64,000 nucleotides of DNA from Lachnospiraceae bacterium. GTDB taxonomy: Bacteria > Bacillota > Clostridia > Lachnospirales > Lachnospiraceae. The position numbers were made by a program, and so were the translations under genes. This document shows positions 41,936 through 51,970 of the stretch, piece by piece (the first letter of the stretch is position 1; each line of letters opens with the position of its first letter). The notes beneath the pieces were generated by a model. The model had not been told where the DNA came from. It did not search any database and saw nothing but the letters and a program-made list of their open reading frames with translations. Location: assembly GCA_025758065.1 (NCBI GenBank), contig CP107199.1:434001-498000 (forward strand), in the 5' to 3' direction.

Positions 41936-43936
41936 TTACGCCTTCTCAATTCGGATCACGGATTTTTCTCCCCTTGATACCATGCCCTTCTTCAGAAGTG
42001 TAATCTTCTCTCCGCTTGTGAAAATCACCGGAGATACGGTCTTCTTACCTGCACTCTTCACATAGTCGAGATCTACTTTTACAAGAACATCTCCACTCTT
42101 TACACGGTCGCCCTGCTTTACAGAAACCTCAAATCCTTTTCCGTTCAGCTCTACTGTGTCGATTCCAAGATGAATCAGAATCTCAGAACCATCATCAGAA
42201 CGAAGTCCAACGGCATGTCCGGTCGGGAATACTACTTCTACAATTCCGTCTACCGGAGACTGAACAACGCCCTCTGTCGGCTCAATTGCAAATCCATCAC
42301 CCATCATCTTCTGAGAGAATGCCGGGTCCGGAACCTGCTCCATCGGAATCACATTTCCTGTGATCGGTGCAGAAAACTCTGCCTGCTTCGGTGCAGATTT
42401 TGTCTCTTTCTTCAATGCCTCACGCACATTTGCAGCGATTTCCTCAACCTTCGGTCCGTAAATAACCTGAATGTGAACATCGCTTGAGTGAACGAAGCCC
42501 ATTGCACCAGTTTTCTTCAGTCTCGGCTCATCGACTGCGGACATATCCTTTACGTCTACTCTCAGTCTGGTCAGGCAGTTGTTAACTACCTTGATGTTGT
42601 CCTTGCCACCAAGACCCTCGATGATCTCAAGTGCCTGTGCAAGCTGTTTGTTGCCAATCGATGCAGTGCCAGCAGTCTCGGTCTCTTCCTCGGAATCCTC
42701 ATCTGCAACATCGATAGACAGATTCTTCTTGGTCAGATAAGTCTTGAATACCAGGTAGTAAATGATGAAGAAGAACGGTCCTACAATCACGATCCAGTAC
42801 CAGTGAGAACCCGGCTGGAAAACACCCCAGATGAAGAAATCGATCAGACCACCACCGGTGTTACCAACGATAACCTTGAATGCTGCCATCAGCATGAAGG
42901 AAATACCACCCATGATTGCATGGAAGACGAACAGTGCCGGTGCTACGAACATGAAGGAGAACTCCATCGGCTCGGTGATTCCGGATACTACGCTGGCTGC
43001 AACGCCTGCGATCATCAGCGCCTTTACGCGTGCCTTCTTCTCTGCCGGTGCGGTGCGATAGATTGCAAGTGCTGCACCCGGAAGACCAAACATCATCATC
43101 GGCATCTTGCCCTGTCCAAGGAATACGGTGAACGGCTGAAGCTCAGACAGATCTACCTTATCTACGAACTGAAGGAAAATATTTAAGCATCCCTCAACAC
43201 CCTGGAACACACCACCGATTGCAGTGGTACGGAAGATACCATTCAGAACGTGATGCAGACCGGTCGGGATCAGCAGACGCTCTAAGAATCCATAACAGAA
43301 TATTCCTGCCAGACCTGCAGCGGAAATCAGACCGCCGAGTGCATCGATTCCCATGGAAACCGGAGCCCATACAAGCGGAGCAATAAGTCCAACAGCTGTC
43401 ATAGCCAGAATTACAACGAGTGCCACAAAACGTTTTCCACCGTAGAACGATACAGCTACCGGGAATGTTACTTTGTGATACTTGTTGTGAAGTGCTGCCG
43501 TCACGATACCAGTGATCATACCGGCAACTGCACCCATATCCATCGTCTCAACGCCAAGAATCGTGGATATTTTCAGTGCACTGAAATCCATAAAACCAGA
43601 ATTAATCATACAGGCGGATGCCACCAGGAATGTATAATATCCGATGAAACCCGCAAACGCCGCAATTTCCTTCTCTTCCTTAGCAAGTCCGAATGCAATC
43701 GAGATTGCAAACAGAACCGGGATCAGGGTGAATACAATGCCGGATACCTTGTTGATTGTCGTGATGATGAAGTGAAGAATTCCTACCGACAATACCGGTA
43801 CAGCAGCCTGTACCTGTGCCTTTAACAGTGCAGCACTGAATCCCAGAACAATACCACAAGCCGCCAATGCCGCAATCGGCATCAGCAGGCTTCGGCCAAG
43901 GTCTGAGAAGAAGTTCATGACTTTGCTCTTGTTCAT
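41936..43936 (-). CDS. PTS EIICBA, glucose/alpha-glucoside family
   Basis: 666 residues combining three PTS units: membrane EIIC (residues 1 to about 410, with VVSGITEPMEFSFMFVAPAL), EIIB with the phosphocysteine in NNCLTRLRVDVKD near residue 460, and EIIA with the active His in ILIHLGIDTVELNGKGF near residue 595. It imports and phosphorylates a sugar at the membrane. The GH4 6-phospho-alpha-glucosidase upstream points to maltose or a similar alpha-glucoside. GGGAGG supports the start at 43936. Confidence 0.92.
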   Translation of the reverse strand: MNKSKVMNFFSDLGRSLLMPIAALAACGIVLGFSAALLKAQVQAAVPVLSVGILHFIITTINKVSGIVFTLIPVLFAISIAFGLAKEEKEIAAFAGFIGYYTFLVASACMINSGFMDFSALKISTILGVETMDMGAVAGMITGIVTAALHNKYHKVTFPVAVSFYGGKRFVALVVILAMTAVGLIAPLVWAPVSMGIDALGGLISAAGLAGIFCYGFLERLLIPTGLHHVLNGIFRTTAIGGVFQGVEGCLNIFLQFVDKVDLSELQPFTVFLGQGKMPMMMFGLPGAALAIYRTAPAEKKARVKALMIAGVAASVVSGITEPMEFSFMFVAPALFVFHAIMGGISFMLMAAFKVIVGNTGGGLIDFFIWGVFQPGSHWYWIVIVGPFFFIIYYLVFKTYLTKKNLSIDVADEDSEEETETAGTASIGNKQLAQALEIIEGLGGKDNIKVVNNCLTRLRVDVKDMSAVDEPRLKKTGAMGFVHSSDVHIQVIYGPKVEEIAANVREALKKETKSAPKQAEFSAPITGNVIPMEQVPDPAFSQKMMGDGFAIEPTEGVVQSPVDGIVEVVFPTGHAVGLRSDDGSEILIHLGIDTVELNGKGFEVSVKQGDRVKSGDVLVKVDLDYVKSAGKKTVSPVIFTSGEKITLLKKGMVSRGEKSVIRIEKA

Positions 43937-44190
43937 ACTAAACCTCCCACGCCACAGCTCCCAAACTGTGGCGCCTTTCACATATTTTCTGCTTCCCCTC
44001 TGTTGTGTTACATTTGCCTTAATAATTATTTAATATTCTATACGTTGTGTACACAGCCCTCTTTTCTCCCAGATTTCTGTGTCCCTACAGCTTCTTCGGT
44101 CTCTTCAATGATGTCTGCTCTGATGCCCCCATGATGTCATATGTTTCTCATATATTTACTCAAAAGAGCAACTTACAAAGCACTTAACAA

Positions 44191-45516
44191 TTACTTTAAC
44201 TCCGGCCACATTCCCTTGTTTGCCTCAATCAGGGCATCCAGAACCTTTCTAGCCTTCTTTGCATCGCCGACCAGACGGTTCAGGGTGAATGCCTGAAGAG
44301 CCTTCTCATAGGAGTGCTCATAGTAAGCATCTACGATCAGCTTTTCGCTGGATACCTGGTTTACAAGAAGACCAAGATAGAACTGCGGGATGTTGCCGAC
44401 TCTCATCGGGCGCGGTCCGTTGATACCCAGCTCACAAACAACCTCAACCATTGCATCGTCCTGCATGTTTGCGATTGCACCGTTGTTCTCAACGATCAGG
44501 ATGTGACGGCTGTTCTTGTTGTATGCGATTGCCTCTGCAACCTTGATCATCATCTCTGCATGTGCATCGGAGATAGCGTGGAAACGATCTCCTAACTTAC
44601 CTTCCTTGATAACTTCTGCACACTCGCTGAAGACTCTCTTCTCACGTCCAGCCATAACCTCATCTGCTCTGGTGAAGTTCGGATTAAGGTGCTGTACCTT
44701 GTAATCCGGATACAGATAGTACTGGTCATAGGTGTTCGGCAGGTAATCCGGGAAGTCAGACATGATGGTCTGTACCATTCCATAAGTATCCAGCCAGGAC
44801 TGATCTCTCTGCTCTGCATCCTGCGGAAGGAAGCCGTTCTTTGCGATCGTCTCACGGATTTTCGGAAGCAGGTCCTCACCGGTATGTGCATCATAGATGT
44901 GGGTGAACCAACCATAGTGATTCAGACCGAAGTATACCGGATCAAGATCCTCCCAGTTGCATCCAAGCAGACGGCTGCAGGAACGTACTACGTTCTCCGG
45001 CTGATCGCAGATGTTTAAGATTCTCTTATCATCCGGGAACTCTCTGCGCAGTGCCTCTGCTACGATAGCTGCCGGGTTGGAGTAGTTTAAGATCCATGCA
45101 TCCGGAGCATAGTTACGAATGTCATGAACAGCCTTGATCATGTCTACGCAGGAACGCAGGCCGTAAGCCATTCCACCGGCACCACAGGTCTCCTGTCCGA
45201 TCATTCCCATGGACAGCGGAATGTGCTCATCTTTTGCACGCATCGGAAGACCGCCAGCTCTCATCTGCATGAATACGAAATCCATTCCCTCGTATGCTTC
45301 CTTGATGTCGGTCGTGTAGGAGAAGTCAAGCTCCGGGAAACGCTCTCTGAACAGAATCTCACCATACTTTCCGATCGGCTCCTGACGCTCTGCATCGATA
45401 TCAAACAGAACCAGTTTCTTTAACGGGAATTCCTCTCTCAGTCTTACGAAGGACTTTAAGAATCCCAGTGTATAAGTGCTTCCTCCACCTACGATACATA
45501 CATTATAACTCTTCAT
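44191..45516 (-). CDS. GH4 6-phospho-alpha-glucosidase
   Basis: 441 residues of glycoside hydrolase family 4, which uses NAD+ and Mn2+ to cleave phosphorylated disaccharides. It starts with the dinucleotide-binding CIVGGGSTYTLGFLKS. GQETCGAGGMAYGLRS carries the metal-binding Cys, and LNICDQPENV and FGLNHYGWFT line the active site. The sequence resembles the MalH/GlvA/AglB group acting on maltose-6-phosphate-like sugars. It precedes the PTS gene by 254 bp on the same strand, and the two form a catabolic unit. Confidence 0.92.
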   Translation of the reverse strand: MKSYNVCIVGGGSTYTLGFLKSFVRLREEFPLKKLVLFDIDAERQEPIGKYGEILFRERFPELDFSYTTDIKEAYEGMDFVFMQMRAGGLPMRAKDEHIPLSMGMIGQETCGAGGMAYGLRSCVDMIKAVHDIRNYAPDAWILNYSNPAAIVAEALRREFPDDKRILNICDQPENVVRSCSRLLGCNWEDLDPVYFGLNHYGWFTHIYDAHTGEDLLPKIRETIAKNGFLPQDAEQRDQSWLDTYGMVQTIMSDFPDYLPNTYDQYYLYPDYKVQHLNPNFTRADEVMAGREKRVFSECAEVIKEGKLGDRFHAISDAHAEMMIKVAEAIAYNKNSRHILIVENNGAIANMQDDAMVEVVCELGINGPRPMRVGNIPQFYLGLLVNQVSSEKLIVDAYYEHSYEKALQAFTLNRLVGDAKKARKVLDALIEANKGMWPELK

Positions 45517-45775
45517 TGCTACTCCTTTCTCTCTCTTGAGATACCTTCTTCGTTTCTGTTGACATCATCATACTCGTTTCTCAATAAGATGTAAATAGTT
45601 TCTGTTTGTTCTGATTCAAGTCTCATATTTTATTATTTATTACTCTTATAGTAATTTTTTTCATTGACAAATAGGATGTTTTTGCCATAAAATAAAAAAC
45701 AGAAAAGACAGAATTTATGCAAGATTCCCACGTTTTTTAAAAATGCACAAAAGTATCCCGAAAAAGGAGGATTTC

Positions 45776-46597
45776 ATGTTTCCGCTTCAGTTAAACGATC
45801 AAATTATTCAGAGTCTGAGCAAAAATGAACTGAAAATTCTTCAGTATGTGTACGGTCACAGTTCAGAGACCTGCGAGATGAGCATCCACGAATTTTCGAG
45901 GGTGATTTCCTACTCCCCGGCGACCGTGCTCCGCTTCTGTCGAAAGCTCGGCTTCTCAGGCTTTGCCGAGTTCAAGTACGCACTCCGCACAAATGCATCC
46001 AGGCAGCCGGATCAGGAAAGTGTCGATTCCGCGTCCAAGAAACTTCCGACCTCGATCTCCATGGAACGTCAGGTCATGATCTCCGCGATGTTCAACAACA
46101 TTTCCGGAACCTCCCACCTTATCTCTCAGGATCTCCTCGAGCGCACCTTCGCCTTCTTTGACAGTGATTGTCCAATCTACATCTTTTCGCCCGCCGGAAT
46201 CACGGAGATCCCATGCGATTACTTTGAGAAACTGCTCTTCTCGATCGGTCGTCAGAATGTCTACCGAACTGCCTCCGCGCGGATGTGCGAGCATCTTCTG
46301 TACTCAGTGAACCGAAAAGCCCTGCTGATTCTCGTCAGCACCTCTGGAAATTTTGGTCCGACCGAGCGCCTTGCGCGAATTGCAAGCACAAACAACATTC
46401 CGATCCTCGCAATCACTCCGTACTCAAGCAACAGCATCGCCTCCCTTGCTGACATCAACTATCGATTTTTCACTGACCAGAGAGAAAACAACGGTGCAGA
46501 GTTCACTTCGCGTCTGCCAATTTTCTACATCATCTGCGCGATCATCAACTGCTATCTCGACTACATAGGTGATCGCGAAACTCAATTTTGCAATTAA
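45776..46597 (+). CDS. RpiR-family transcriptional regulator
   Basis: 273 residues: an N-terminal HTH_6 domain (FSRVISYSPATVLRFCRKLG) and a C-terminal SIS domain that binds phosphosugars (LLILVSTSGNFGPTERLARI). AAAGGAGG precedes the ATG. Divergent from the GH4-PTS unit and therefore its likely regulator, responding to the 6-phospho-glucoside or glucose-6-phosphate. Confidence 0.9.
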   Translation: MFPLQLNDQIIQSLSKNELKILQYVYGHSSETCEMSIHEFSRVISYSPATVLRFCRKLGFSGFAEFKYALRTNASRQPDQESVDSASKKLPTSISMERQVMISAMFNNISGTSHLISQDLLERTFAFFDSDCPIYIFSPAGITEIPCDYFEKLLFSIGRQNVYRTASARMCEHLLYSVNRKALLILVSTSGNFGPTERLARIASTNNIPILAITPYSSNSIASLADINYRFFTDQRENNGAEFTSRLPIFYIICAIINCYLDYIGDRETQFCN

Positions 46598-46721
46598 GCC
46601 AAAGTTATCCACATCTATCCGAATGAGATAACTGCCTCACATTTTGCAGTTCAATTGTGCGAATCATGTATATTTAGGCGCACTTAAATAAGCTACATCC
46701 GTTTTGTACAAGTGGTAAGTC

Positions 46722-47825
46722 CTAGGCTATAAGTGTTTTCAGGCTTCGGATGTATTGGTGTTGATGAATCTTATCAGCAACGAGAACAGTAACAAGTTGG
46801 GTGATTCCTGCAAAAAGCAAATCAGCGTGAAGTGTTTTTTCATTCTGGGTTTTACGATTCGCAATGCAGAAACTATCCTTGAAATGATTGATCGATTTTT
46901 CTACATTTACACGGATCTTGTAGGTATCTTCCCATTCCTGTGAGCCACGTTCAACTCCTGGATAAGCACGAAGGTTCTTTTCCGGATAAATGTAGATCAT
47001 TCGCCCGCAGGAAGAAAAGGTACATGGATTGTCACAATGGCATACGCGGCGCTTTGATTTGTCAGCAGGATTGTACTCCCATTTCATCTTAGGACACACA
47101 AATTTCATAGTAGGGAGTTTGCTTCGCAGATGGGATTTGCTTCCTTCTCGTTTCATTGGAAGTGACGGATCATGAGGACAGCAGGGAATGCCGTTTTCGT
47201 TGACAGTATAGTCAATTCCTTCTATGGAAATCTTGGTTTTCAGAGGGATAAAAGCCTTTTGAAATCCAACTTCATTCAAAAAAGATTTGTAGATTTCAAT
47301 GGAGTCAAAGGCAGCATCTCCAAAAAAAGTTTTTGGCTGTATAAGCGGATGCTTCTGGAAAAAATCAATCAAAACTGGAAGCAGTGCCTTAGAGTCAGCA
47401 AGCGATTTGTCTTCATCAGGAGAATCCGATTTTTTTCCGACAACGATATCTGGATGAGCCTGGATCGATTGTAAGTCCAATAAAAAATCCTGTTTAAACC
47501 GTGTGAATTTGGAGCCATCCGGAACAACATCAAAGCCACAGAAATCACGCAGTTCCTGGGAGTACTTCAAAAACACAATCAGAAGCGTGTCCGTTGGGAT
47601 GGAAAAAATGCGCTGGAGCAGAAGAGCCTTAAGCATCGAAAAAAGTTTGTGCCTGCGAGGTCTTCCGATACTGGCGTGGAAGTGAGAAACAAAAGAAAGA
47701 GGAACAATTTCATCAAGGTTAATGGCTTCATCGAGAAGAGAAAGAAACCGATATTTGTCGTTGTCGAATTTATTTTGGCAATCTTCAAAAATTTCTGCCA
47801 AAGTGAGCTGTTTATATGTTATCAT
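46722..47825 (-). pseudogene. Transposase with probable internal deletion
   Basis: 367 residues. N-terminal FVSHFHASIGRPRRHKLFSM and C-terminal CGRMIYIYPEKNLRAYPG and INHFKDSFCIANRKTQNEKT match a transposase type common in gut Clostridia. From memory full-length relatives are about 120 residues longer and have a first catalytic Asp region between LLDLQS and QAHPDIVVGKKS, where this protein jumps in frame. If so it is inactive. It lies between two RpiR genes. Confidence 0.65.
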
Positions 47826-47992
47826 ATAGATATATCTCCTTTAGGTGGATTGGTTGATAGTTTCTCGCAACTCTATTTTACCATAAACCTTGAGGAGATA
47901 TTTTGTTTTTAATAAGAAAAAAAGCCGTATTTATGCGGCTTTTGGCGTTTCGCAAACGCCTAATCTCGACTACAAACAGAAAGGAGATTCCC

Positions 47993-48799
47993 ATGATTCC
48001 GATCTTTGAACAGGCCCACTCACTCTTTCTGACTCCGACCGAGTCCGAGATTCTCGACTGGTTTGAGAATCATTTTCCTCAGTGCCTCTATATGAACCTC
48101 GAGGAGATGAGCGATCAGCTCTATACCTCAAGCGCAACGATCGTCCGCTTCTGCCAGAAGCTCGGATTCAAAGGTTTCAATGAGTTTAAATATCAGCTCC
48201 GCCAACAGCTCAAGGAACAGAAAAATTCTGCACTCTTCTCCGATAACATCATTGAACACTCTCTTGCGCTCTTTCGTGACAATCTCGAACAGCTCGATCT
48301 CGATGCGCTTCAGGAAGTCGCCAATCTTCTGACCAGCGACTGCACAATCTACATCTGCGGTTCCAATCTGAGCTCTCTGATTGCAAGTTACCTGCATGCG
48401 GTGCTCTCAAGCCTTGATTACAGCTGTATTCTGATCGAATGGCAACGCCTTCTCGGCAGTCTGATCGGACAAATGAGCCGGGATTCGGTTTTATTGATTG
48501 TCAGCGCGCACGGAGATCCCCAGTACTATCAGTCCATCATGGAGACGGCCTTCGAGCGAGGCATCAAAACGATTCTTCTCACCTGTGAACGGGACAGCCC
48601 TCTCGTCTCTCTGAGCTCGTTTGCGTTCTTCTCAAACGATCATAATCAGGAGCTCGCCAATGTCGACACAAACCCCAGAATCGGTCTCTTCGCGATTGCG
48701 CAGATCCTGATCGAACTTGTGACCCTCAAAAAGAGACACATTTTCTCCACCTCTCATCCGACAGAAGAACCATCCATTTTCCCGAATGAGAAAGATTGA
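47993..48799 (+). CDS. RpiR-family transcriptional regulator, second copy
   Basis: 268 residues with the same HTH_6 (LYTSSATIVRFCQKLGFKGF) plus SIS layout, about as long as the first but clearly diverged. AAGGAGA precedes the ATG at 47993. A GCCG/CGGC hairpin lies upstream at about 47925-47945. It may be an old duplicate or control another sugar gene. The IS inserted between the two regulators may have separated it from its target. Confidence 0.88.
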   Translation: MIPIFEQAHSLFLTPTESEILDWFENHFPQCLYMNLEEMSDQLYTSSATIVRFCQKLGFKGFNEFKYQLRQQLKEQKNSALFSDNIIEHSLALFRDNLEQLDLDALQEVANLLTSDCTIYICGSNLSSLIASYLHAVLSSLDYSCILIEWQRLLGSLIGQMSRDSVLLIVSAHGDPQYYQSIMETAFERGIKTILLTCERDSPLVSLSSFAFFSNDHNQELANVDTNPRIGLFAIAQILIELVTLKKRHIFSTSHPTEEPSIFPNEKD

Positions 48800-48823
48800 T
48801 TTTTCTGCCCAAACTAAAAAAGC

Positions 48824-48860
48824 GGATACAAAACAGATTTTTAAAACCTGCTCTGTATCC
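48824..48860 (+). terminator. Hairpin after the second RpiR gene
   Basis: GGATACA pairs with TGTATCC with an inner CAG/CTG pairing; a pyrimidine-rich tail follows on the plus strand. Confidence 0.6.
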
Positions 48861-48912
48861 ACTCTCTCATTTTTGAATCCTTGTTCCGCGATCTTCTAAC
48901 GCACTTAAAACA

Positions 48913-49017
48913 CTATTTGAGCATACCCGGCTTCGGGAAGTATCGGAACAATACTTTTGCAATAATCTTTTCCCGCTTCACATAGGTATTCTGCCATCTG
49001 CGCGCATCCAGCGAATT
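48913..49017 (-). pseudogene. Unidentified gene C-terminus cut by an IS1634-type element
   Basis: On the minus strand an open piece reads NSLDARRWQNTYVKREKIIA, then KVLFRYFPKPGMLK and TAG. It begins exactly where the IS1634-like left end starts, so the rest of the gene was probably lost at insertion. I do not recognise the protein. Confidence 0.4.
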
Positions 49018-49085
49018 GAAATAGGCTTATTTTTTTGTCAAATTTTCATTTTTATTATATAGTAATATTTAGTGATATACAGTAT
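49016..49085 (+). repeat. Left end of the IS1634-type element (pair of 54546-54616)
   Basis: TTGAAATAGGCTTATTTTTT followed by GTCAA, TTTTTATTATATAGT and GTGATATA blocks. The same sequence, with a few changes, stands alone at 54546-54616. Confidence 0.75.
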
Positions 49086-49107
49086 AATAGTGACAGAGGT
49101 GACTATT

Positions 49108-50837
49108 GTGCGTATAACAACATCAAAATCAAAAAATTCCGAGTCCTTTTACATTACTCAGTCCTATACAAATGCTAATGGGAAAAGTACTTCCAAAACC
49201 ATCCGAAAATTAGGTACATTAGCTGAATTATCAGCGCAGCTCCACACGGATCGTGACGGAGTTGTTGAATGGGCAAATGAACAGGCTCGTCTTGAAACAC
49301 TGAAATATAAAAGTGAAAAAGAGGATGCTACTGTTATGATCCCATTTCATTCCAACAGACTCATGGACTATAATAAGCAGAAACTTTTTTCTGGCGGATA
49401 TCTTTTTCTTCAGTCTATTTACTATGGCCTTAAGCTTGATTCTGTCTGCAGAAAAATCAAAAGTCGACATAAATTCGAGTATGATCTTAATGCGATTTTA
49501 TCTGATTTAATTTATACAAGGGTTCTGGAACCTTCCAGCAAAAGTTCTTCCTTCCGGGCAGCAAAACAGTTCCTTGAGACTCCAACTTATGAACTTCATG
49601 ATGTTTACTGAGCTCTTTCTGTTCTTGCTTCTGAAATAGATTTTATTCAATCAGAAGTTTATAAAAACAGTTTTTTCCTCGGTGACAGAATGGATCGAAT
49701 CCTTTACTATGATTGCACAAAAACTACTACTTTGAAATCGAACAGGAAGATGGAGATAAAAAATACGGAAAAAGCAAAGAGCACCGTCCGAATCCCATTA
49801 TTCAAATGGGACTCTTTACAGATGGTGACGGAATACCTTTGGCTTTCTCACTCTTTCCTGAAAACCAAAATGAACAGAAATCCTTAAAACCTTTAGAAAC
49901 AAAGATTCTCCAACAATTCGGCTGTGATAAGTTTATCTATTGCAGTGACGCCGGACTTGCTTCTGAGGATAACCGTGTTCTTAATTACATGGGACAGAGG
50001 GCATTTATTGTCACTCAGTCCATCAAAAAGCTGCCTGATGAAGACCGGGCATGGGCTTTAAAGAAAACTGTCTTCAAACGTCTCTCAGATGATAAACCTG
50101 TTGACCTCACAAAACTGACAGATGATGACAAGAACCATCTTTATTATAAAGACGAACCATTTACAACAAAAAAACTGGATCAAAGATTAATCATAACCTA
50201 CTCCCCTAAATATGCTGCTTACCAGAAAACCATCCGTGCGGAGCAGATCTGTCGGGCAGAAAAAATGGTTGCAAATGGTTCTCTAAAAAAACAGCGTAAA
50301 AATCCAAATGATCCTGCAAGATTTGTAAATAAGGTAGCTGTAACCAACGAAGGAGAAAAAGCTAAGATCCACTATTATCTCGATACGGATAAGATTGCAG
50401 AAGAAGAAATGTATGACGGTCTTTATGCGGTATGTACCGATCTGCTTAATGATGACGTTGCAGATATCTTAAAAGTCAGTGAAGGAAGATGGCAGATTGA
50501 AGACTGTTTCAGAACTATGAAAACAGACTTTGAAGCCAGACCCATTTACTTAAACCGTGAAGACCGGATTAAAGCTCACTTCCTTACCTGCTTTCTTGCT
50601 CTGTTACATTTTCGGTTATTAAACCGCTCTCTGAAAGGAACTTATACTACAGAACAATTACTTCACACTTTAAAAGATATAAAATTTGCAGATGTAGAAG
50701 AACAGGGCTTCATGCCTGTATATGAACGTCAGGAAATCACTGACGATCTCCATGAAACCTGCGGATTCAGAACGGACTATCAATTCATAACAAAATGGAA
50801 AATGAAAGGAATTCAGAAAAAAAGTAAGCGGAGATAA
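49108..50837 (+). pseudogene. IS1634-family transposase with stop and frameshift
   Basis: The N-terminal part (SFYITQSYTNANGKSTSKTI) runs to a TGA at 49609-49611, where relatives have Arg (DVY-R-ALSVLASEIDF). The frame continues to YYDC, then shifts in an A-run near 49715-49722 to give YYFEIEQEDGDKKYGKSK and a long intact part to 50837 with EGRWQIEDCFRTMKTDF carrying the catalytic Glu. A GTG start with GAGGTG upstream is likely. Two lesions make it inactive. Confidence 0.88.
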
Positions 50838-50867
50838 AACATTACTATATTTCGTGTATGCAGATAA

Positions 50868-50911
50868 AAGTGCCACACCCCTTGTATTTACAGGGATTGT
50901 GGCACTTTTTT
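50868..50911 (+). terminator. Terminator behind the IS1634-type transposase
   Basis: AAGTGCCACA pairs with TGTGGCACTT and an inner CCCTTG/CAGGG; TTTTTT follows. Confidence 0.75.
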
Positions 50912-51020
50912 AACTAATCAACTGTCAAAGATGAGATAGTATAGCAAAAATATACGGACTTGAAAAGTGTTTTCCGCAACTTTTTCCGTTTTTGTATTTT
51001 ATCATTTTATATTTTTGCAT

Positions 51021-51851
51021 TTATGTTGCAGATTCTCCACCAGTTACCCGCCTGATATGAATCGCAAGAAATCCGGTTTCTTCTTTCGCAAACGTCATGC
51101 GCAGCTCCTGTTCCAGTTTTTTCAAAATCTGCTCAGCCAGCGCGTATTCGAATGGGAACTGCGCTTTTGCGTATGCTTCCAGATCAAGATCCGTGCGTTC
51201 TCCCTTTCTGGCCCGGGCCAGCATATAGCGGACATGACTCATCAGCCGGTTGTAACCGAGAGAGCCATAAGGAAGCTTCTTTCCGGCTCCTTCCTCGATC
51301 ATGGTCATGCAGACACCTACCAGACGGGCTGTTTCCAGGGAATCCGCCAGATTCTCCTGCGCCAGTCCTGCGTGGATATGCAGGGCAATGAAACCGGCTT
51401 CATCCTCTCCAAGGATGGTTCCCGTCATTTTTTTTAAGATTTCGCATCCTTTTCTGGCCGCTTCATACTCATCTCCAAATAAAGCTGCAATATCATGCTG
51501 AAACGGATTGGGAATTTCTTTCTTCTCTCTGGCCCGTGCTACTGCCATAGCAATGTGATCTGCCATTGGGATCAGAATATCATGCTGCAGTGGTCCCATC
51601 GCCGCTTCTGCCATCTCTATGATTTTTCCGGCTGCTTCGATATAAATCGGATCAATGCCGTTTACACGGATCAGCGCCGGCGTTTTTTCGCTCACAAGTT
51701 CATAACGGCGGCCTTTCGGAAGTTCTGTCATTCGCTCTCCCATACGATGTCCGAAGCCGACCCCGTTTCCCAGAAGAATCTGCTCTTGACCGTTGGCATC
51801 ATCCAGCACCAGAATTCCGTTATTGTTCAATACTTTGATTACCCGATACAT
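51021..51851 (-). CDS. BglG/LicT-family transcription antiterminator
   Basis: 276 residues: an RNA-binding CAT domain (residues 1-55, MYRVIKVLNNNGILVLDDAN) and two PTS regulation domains. PRD1 has PLQHDILIPMADHIAMAVAR with its regulatory His; PRD2 has GFIALHIHAGLA and later GFLAIHIRRV. It should bind the RAT in the leader of the neighbouring PTS gene and prevent termination when not phosphorylated by that PTS. AGGAGG precedes the start at 51851. It lies downstream of the PTS gene, so it is probably cotranscribed and autoregulated. Confidence 0.92.
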   Translation of the reverse strand: MYRVIKVLNNNGILVLDDANGQEQILLGNGVGFGHRMGERMTELPKGRRYELVSEKTPALIRVNGIDPIYIEAAGKIIEMAEAAMGPLQHDILIPMADHIAMAVARAREKKEIPNPFQHDIAALFGDEYEAARKGCEILKKMTGTILGEDEAGFIALHIHAGLAQENLADSLETARLVGVCMTMIEEGAGKKLPYGSLGYNRLMSHVRYMLARARKGERTDLDLEAYAKAQFPFEYALAEQILKKLEQELRMTFAKEETGFLAIHIRRVTGGESAT

Positions 51852-51970
51852 AAAAAATACCTCCTGCATCTTATGCCTGTCCTGTTATTATACACGACAA
51901 CCTTAGGATGCAGAAAGTACTTTTTGTTTCGTATGATAAATACTCCCTAAGTTTTTATCTTATTTTTATC

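Noticed and set aside
49690..49887. 65-aa ORF inside the IS1634-type transposase
   Set aside because: It is the pre-frameshift frame of the broken transposase running on past the lesion.
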